Shown here: positions 19,046-21,579 of the stretch, in pieces | Layout: each line of letters begins with the position of its first letter | Numbering within the stretch: the first letter of the stretch is position 1 | Source of the DNA: Nemertoderma westbladi | Lineage: Eukaryota; Xenacoelomorpha; Nemertodermatida; Nemertodermatidae | Reading direction: 5' to 3' | Assembly (NCBI GenBank): GCA_032718475.1 | Contig: JAUCBJ010005392.1 | Span: 1 to 21,579, forward strand | DNA: 21,579 bases | Made by a program: the position numbers and the translations under genes | The notes under the pieces: model-generated | The model's input: the letters and a program-made list of their open reading frames with translations, nothing else | Told to the model about the DNA's origin: nothing | Database searches by the model: none

Positions 19046-19747
19046 CAAGAATATTGGGTTTCGGGGTTATTTATCGTTATTCCAAATATAATAATTCATC
19101 AACCATATTATGAAGAACTGACAGCAAATAGCAGTATAACAATATAAAGTATGCACAGGTTGTTTGATTAGGTATGGTATGTTATGTTGTGATAAATGCA
19201 GTGATCAGACATCAGATAACGGATATATGTCCTTATAATTAAGCCTACTAGTGTAAGACTAAAAACTGAAAACACGGAGGTGCCAAAAGCCGGTTCTTAG
19301 GCTCTGGGCAAAAACATAACACTGAACTACTGAGTTTCTGTATACACCTCCAACACAGAGACAACAAACGCTCTGATTGGTCAACCTGAACAACGAGAGA
19401 ACAAAGAAACAAAGAAACGTCGACGTGGCAATATCAGCTGCTAGCCGTCGTCATGGTAGCGACACTGTTTTCAAAAGTATCCAGCTATTGCGTCACGAGA
19501 TTGTGGATTATGTCCTCTAAAGTACAAATACAGTACAAATACATAAGAAATGACTTTTATGTCCTCTAAAACACCAGTACAGCAAGGACACGGCCTTTTT
19601 ATGCCTGGCAAACCAACTACAGAGTACTTTAAGGGAAAATAACCGGCTAATTACGCAAAAGCTTTTACACCGCTCCCAGAAAATGGGATTTAAGTCTATA
19701 AAATATAACAAATCACAGTTTCTAAAATATAAAGATACTCTAAACAG
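19046..19747. other. Non-coding stretch downstream of the decayed gene
   Basis: No gene recognised. TATGTCCTCTAAA occurs twice (about 19509 and 19559), a direct repeat about 50 bp apart. GGAGGTG (about 19277) and CACCTCC (about 19345) form a weak inverted pair. No AATAAA-type signal is obvious on the minus strand right after the stop at 19748. Confidence 0.4.
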
Positions 19748-21033
19748 TTAGTCTTTCTTACGCAGACGGCGTTTACGCAGTTTTTTGAGGCTAGCAAGAG
19801 TCTTTTTCTCTTTGGGGGGAGCCACTTTACTAGGAGGGCCATAACTCCTGGGTGAAGGGTGCAATATGATTGCATCAGAAGGTGTAGGATTGTGGTCGAG
19901 GTATCTGCCGTTTCGATATGCTTCTCCTCGAGCTGATTTTCCTCCGCTCGTAGCTGGATACGTTCATCCAAAAACTCTCGCAGAGAATAGGATCGTCCAA
20001 GTTCGATAACTTCTTAGAGATTCTGGATTTCCCAATCGAATTGAGATAAGGCCAATTCGTTTATCGATTGGACTTACTGTTATAACTTACGTTTATCTGA
20101 ACAAACGCAGGTTTCCTTTTTGATCTTTATAGAATAGCGTTTAACTCGTTTCGTACAACGCTCTCCTTCACCTTGATGAGGGGTTGTATCGCGTTAAACG
20201 GGGACGACCATACGGTTGGATAGTGATATTAGGTGTCCGCGTCACAATCCGGCTAGGTAAGATGGGCGGCTAGCTAGAAATCACTGTCGGAGTGTTACCG
20301 ATTAATTGTTAGGGTAGCACTAGATCTTTGAACAGTGAATACAGTCCGCGAGGATCCGCGACACCACCAGGATCGCAGGTCTGAGGTCCAACTAAGGAAT
20401 GAGGAGGTTTGACCGAGTATTCCGGGACTCTGATCGTAGGTTTACTCCAGGATCGTTCGAGCCGAGTGAGCATAGGTGATACGTCAACAAGTTTCGGTTT
20501 ACGTGGATGTTTATGTCTTTCCGTTTATTAGTTGGGTCTAGGGCATTTATCGTAATAATACCAAAGACGCACGTCTGGTAGGGTAAACGCGGGTGATATT
20601 TATTTGTTGTTACAATGCTTCTATCAAGAATTCCAAATATACGTTGGAGTTACCGCGTCCATTTGTTTCTTTAGTGTCTTTTCTTTCGAGTCGATTTCGA
20701 ATAGAATTTTCGCATTCGAATTTCAGTTTATGGTTCCGACTCCGCTGGGCAGGATATATAGTCGACATAGTCCGTATTGTGTAAATCGATAGGATGACCA
20801 GTAGTTAAGAAGCCCATATACGTACCATTACGCTGCGTATATCGAGCAGCGAATTTTCTATAGTCCAACTCACGCGTGAGCTGCTCTTGGGACATTGGCG
20901 GTTCGATATAACGACCATCGTCCTCCGCAGCAGTTGGACTAACGTCGCCGCGTATTAAGCTATCAACAAACGCTTGTAAAAGTAGAGTATATCGCTCCCC
21001 GATACCAAGACCATCTTCTATCAACTCCGTCAT
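19748..21033 (-). pseudogene. Decayed unrecognised gene, CpG-rich, several frames
   Basis: The minus strand starts at ATG 21033-21031 (MTELIEDGLGIGERYTLLLQ) and is open to TAA 20728. A better continuation changes frame at the TA run 20754-20760 into PAQRSRNHKLKFECENSI, then VRLWYYYDKCPRPN and SWSKPTIRVPEYSVKPPHSL, down to about 20170. In-frame stops there are TGA 20624, TAG 20621, TAA 20600, TAATAA 20525-20530, TAA 20309, TAG 20270 and TGA 20168. A second shift gives INELALSQFDWEIQNL, then a charged helical segment (SLREFLDERIQLRAEENQLE). A third gives a basic C-terminus (SLKKLRKRRLRKKD) ending at TAA 19748-19750. All the stops in the middle segment could come from Gln or Arg codons by C-to-T change. 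Family not recognised. A multi-exon gene with short introns is possible but no consistent GT-AG set was found. Confidence 0.55.
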
Positions 21034-21579
21034 ATCTGCTATATATGAGTTTATCCATATTATAATGAGTTTATATTTAGGCGAGCGGGCGTCGCTGCCT
21101 ACCCCAATCAACCCCCGGACAGTACGAGATCCTCAGCGCCGATGTGTCGTCGCCGCTGTACTTTCGCCAACGACGTAGCCGCACAACGACAACGACAACC
21201 GGCACAAGTCACTCAACTGTCCGTCCCAAAGGCTTAGATGTACTTCAGGTTTTCCTTGGAGAGTTAGGTTACTTTTACGATTGCGACTAGCTACTGTAAA
21301 CACACCTTAGCAGTAACATTCACCTATAAACTCACAAATACCACACAACTGGTCACAACTACGCACATTCGGGCCATTTGTCCGTTAGTCAATGCCTTCC
21401 AGAATGTCACTGTATTATTATGTATCCTTGGATACTAGTAGTGCGCTATTTATTCCCTATGCTATTCAATGGGACAAGCTTTCTATTGTTCTTTTAACTC
21501 AATTCTAATTCTAGCGTGGTTGTTGCTATGGTGACATTATGCAAAGCTAGCGGTAGAATTAGGGTAATTCCAATGCATA
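21034..21579. other. Upstream region of the decayed gene
   Basis: No coding signal; the open frame extends upstream of the ATG to 21111 without another ATG. The stretch 21080-21240 is CpG-rich (GTCGTCGCCG, ACGACAACGACAACCGG), as a promoter-proximal region would be, while 21290-21579 returns to AT-rich sequence. No TATA box was assigned. Confidence 0.35.

Noticed and set aside
19696-19971. 91-codon minus-strand frame as a stand-alone small protein
   Set aside because: Its first third is the charged helical segment of the larger remnant and its last part is out of frame with the better basic C-terminus ending at 19748; it is a piece of the decayed gene.
19748-21033. Ciliate-type genetic code (UAA/UAG as Gln) for the whole window
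   Set aside because: In-frame TGA also occurs in the same segment (20624, 20168), frameshifts remain after recoding, and the frames elsewhere (LRR gene, reverse transcriptase) make sense with the standard code. Kept only as an option for this segment.

Overview
The window looks like AT-rich, repeat-dense nuclear DNA of a eukaryote, most likely a marine invertebrate animal. The evidence is a decayed animal-type non-LTR retrotransposon, hAT-like and TA-target inverted-repeat elements, long G/C homopolymers, frequent TAGGCCTA and ACCGGT words, and no bacterial operon or ribosome-binding-site organisation. The species cannot be named from the sequence. Most of the 21.6 kb is non-coding, and most short open frames are chance or repeat-derived.

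Layout. 179-1428 (minus) is the best gene: a leucine-rich-repeat protein with an N-terminal Elongin BC-box-like motif, split into two frames at a 7-A run, where one extra base would make one 416-residue protein. 1996-4058 is an inverted-repeat transposon with 46-bp perfect ends and a TA target duplication; it carries a palindromic CTGCAG minisatellite and no transposase. 5027-5184 is a long near-perfect hairpin. 5414-5647 (minus) is a fragment resembling leucine-rich repeats. Its upstream flank (about 5590-6182) recurs inverted at about 18466-19045.

8414-16235 is a satellite of a 16-bp unit (about 350 copies) with higher-order periods of 880, 832 and 609 bp. It is interrupted at 13889-16059 by a 2171-bp hAT-like element whose 8-bp target duplication (AATATAAC) is exact and in register with the array. 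A GTGGCCCTATGG-type palindromic motif lies on both sides of the satellite. 17130-17889 is a 5'-truncated reverse transcriptase C-terminus with one frame break and one stop. 19748-21033 (minus) reads as a decayed, unrecognised gene with several frame changes and in-frame stops.

There is no evidence that these genes work together. The main biological signals are a candidate ubiquitin-ligase substrate receptor with a one-base lesion, a satellite with a readable amplification history, and an unidentified CpG-rich gene remnant. No tRNA, rRNA or CRISPR array was seen.
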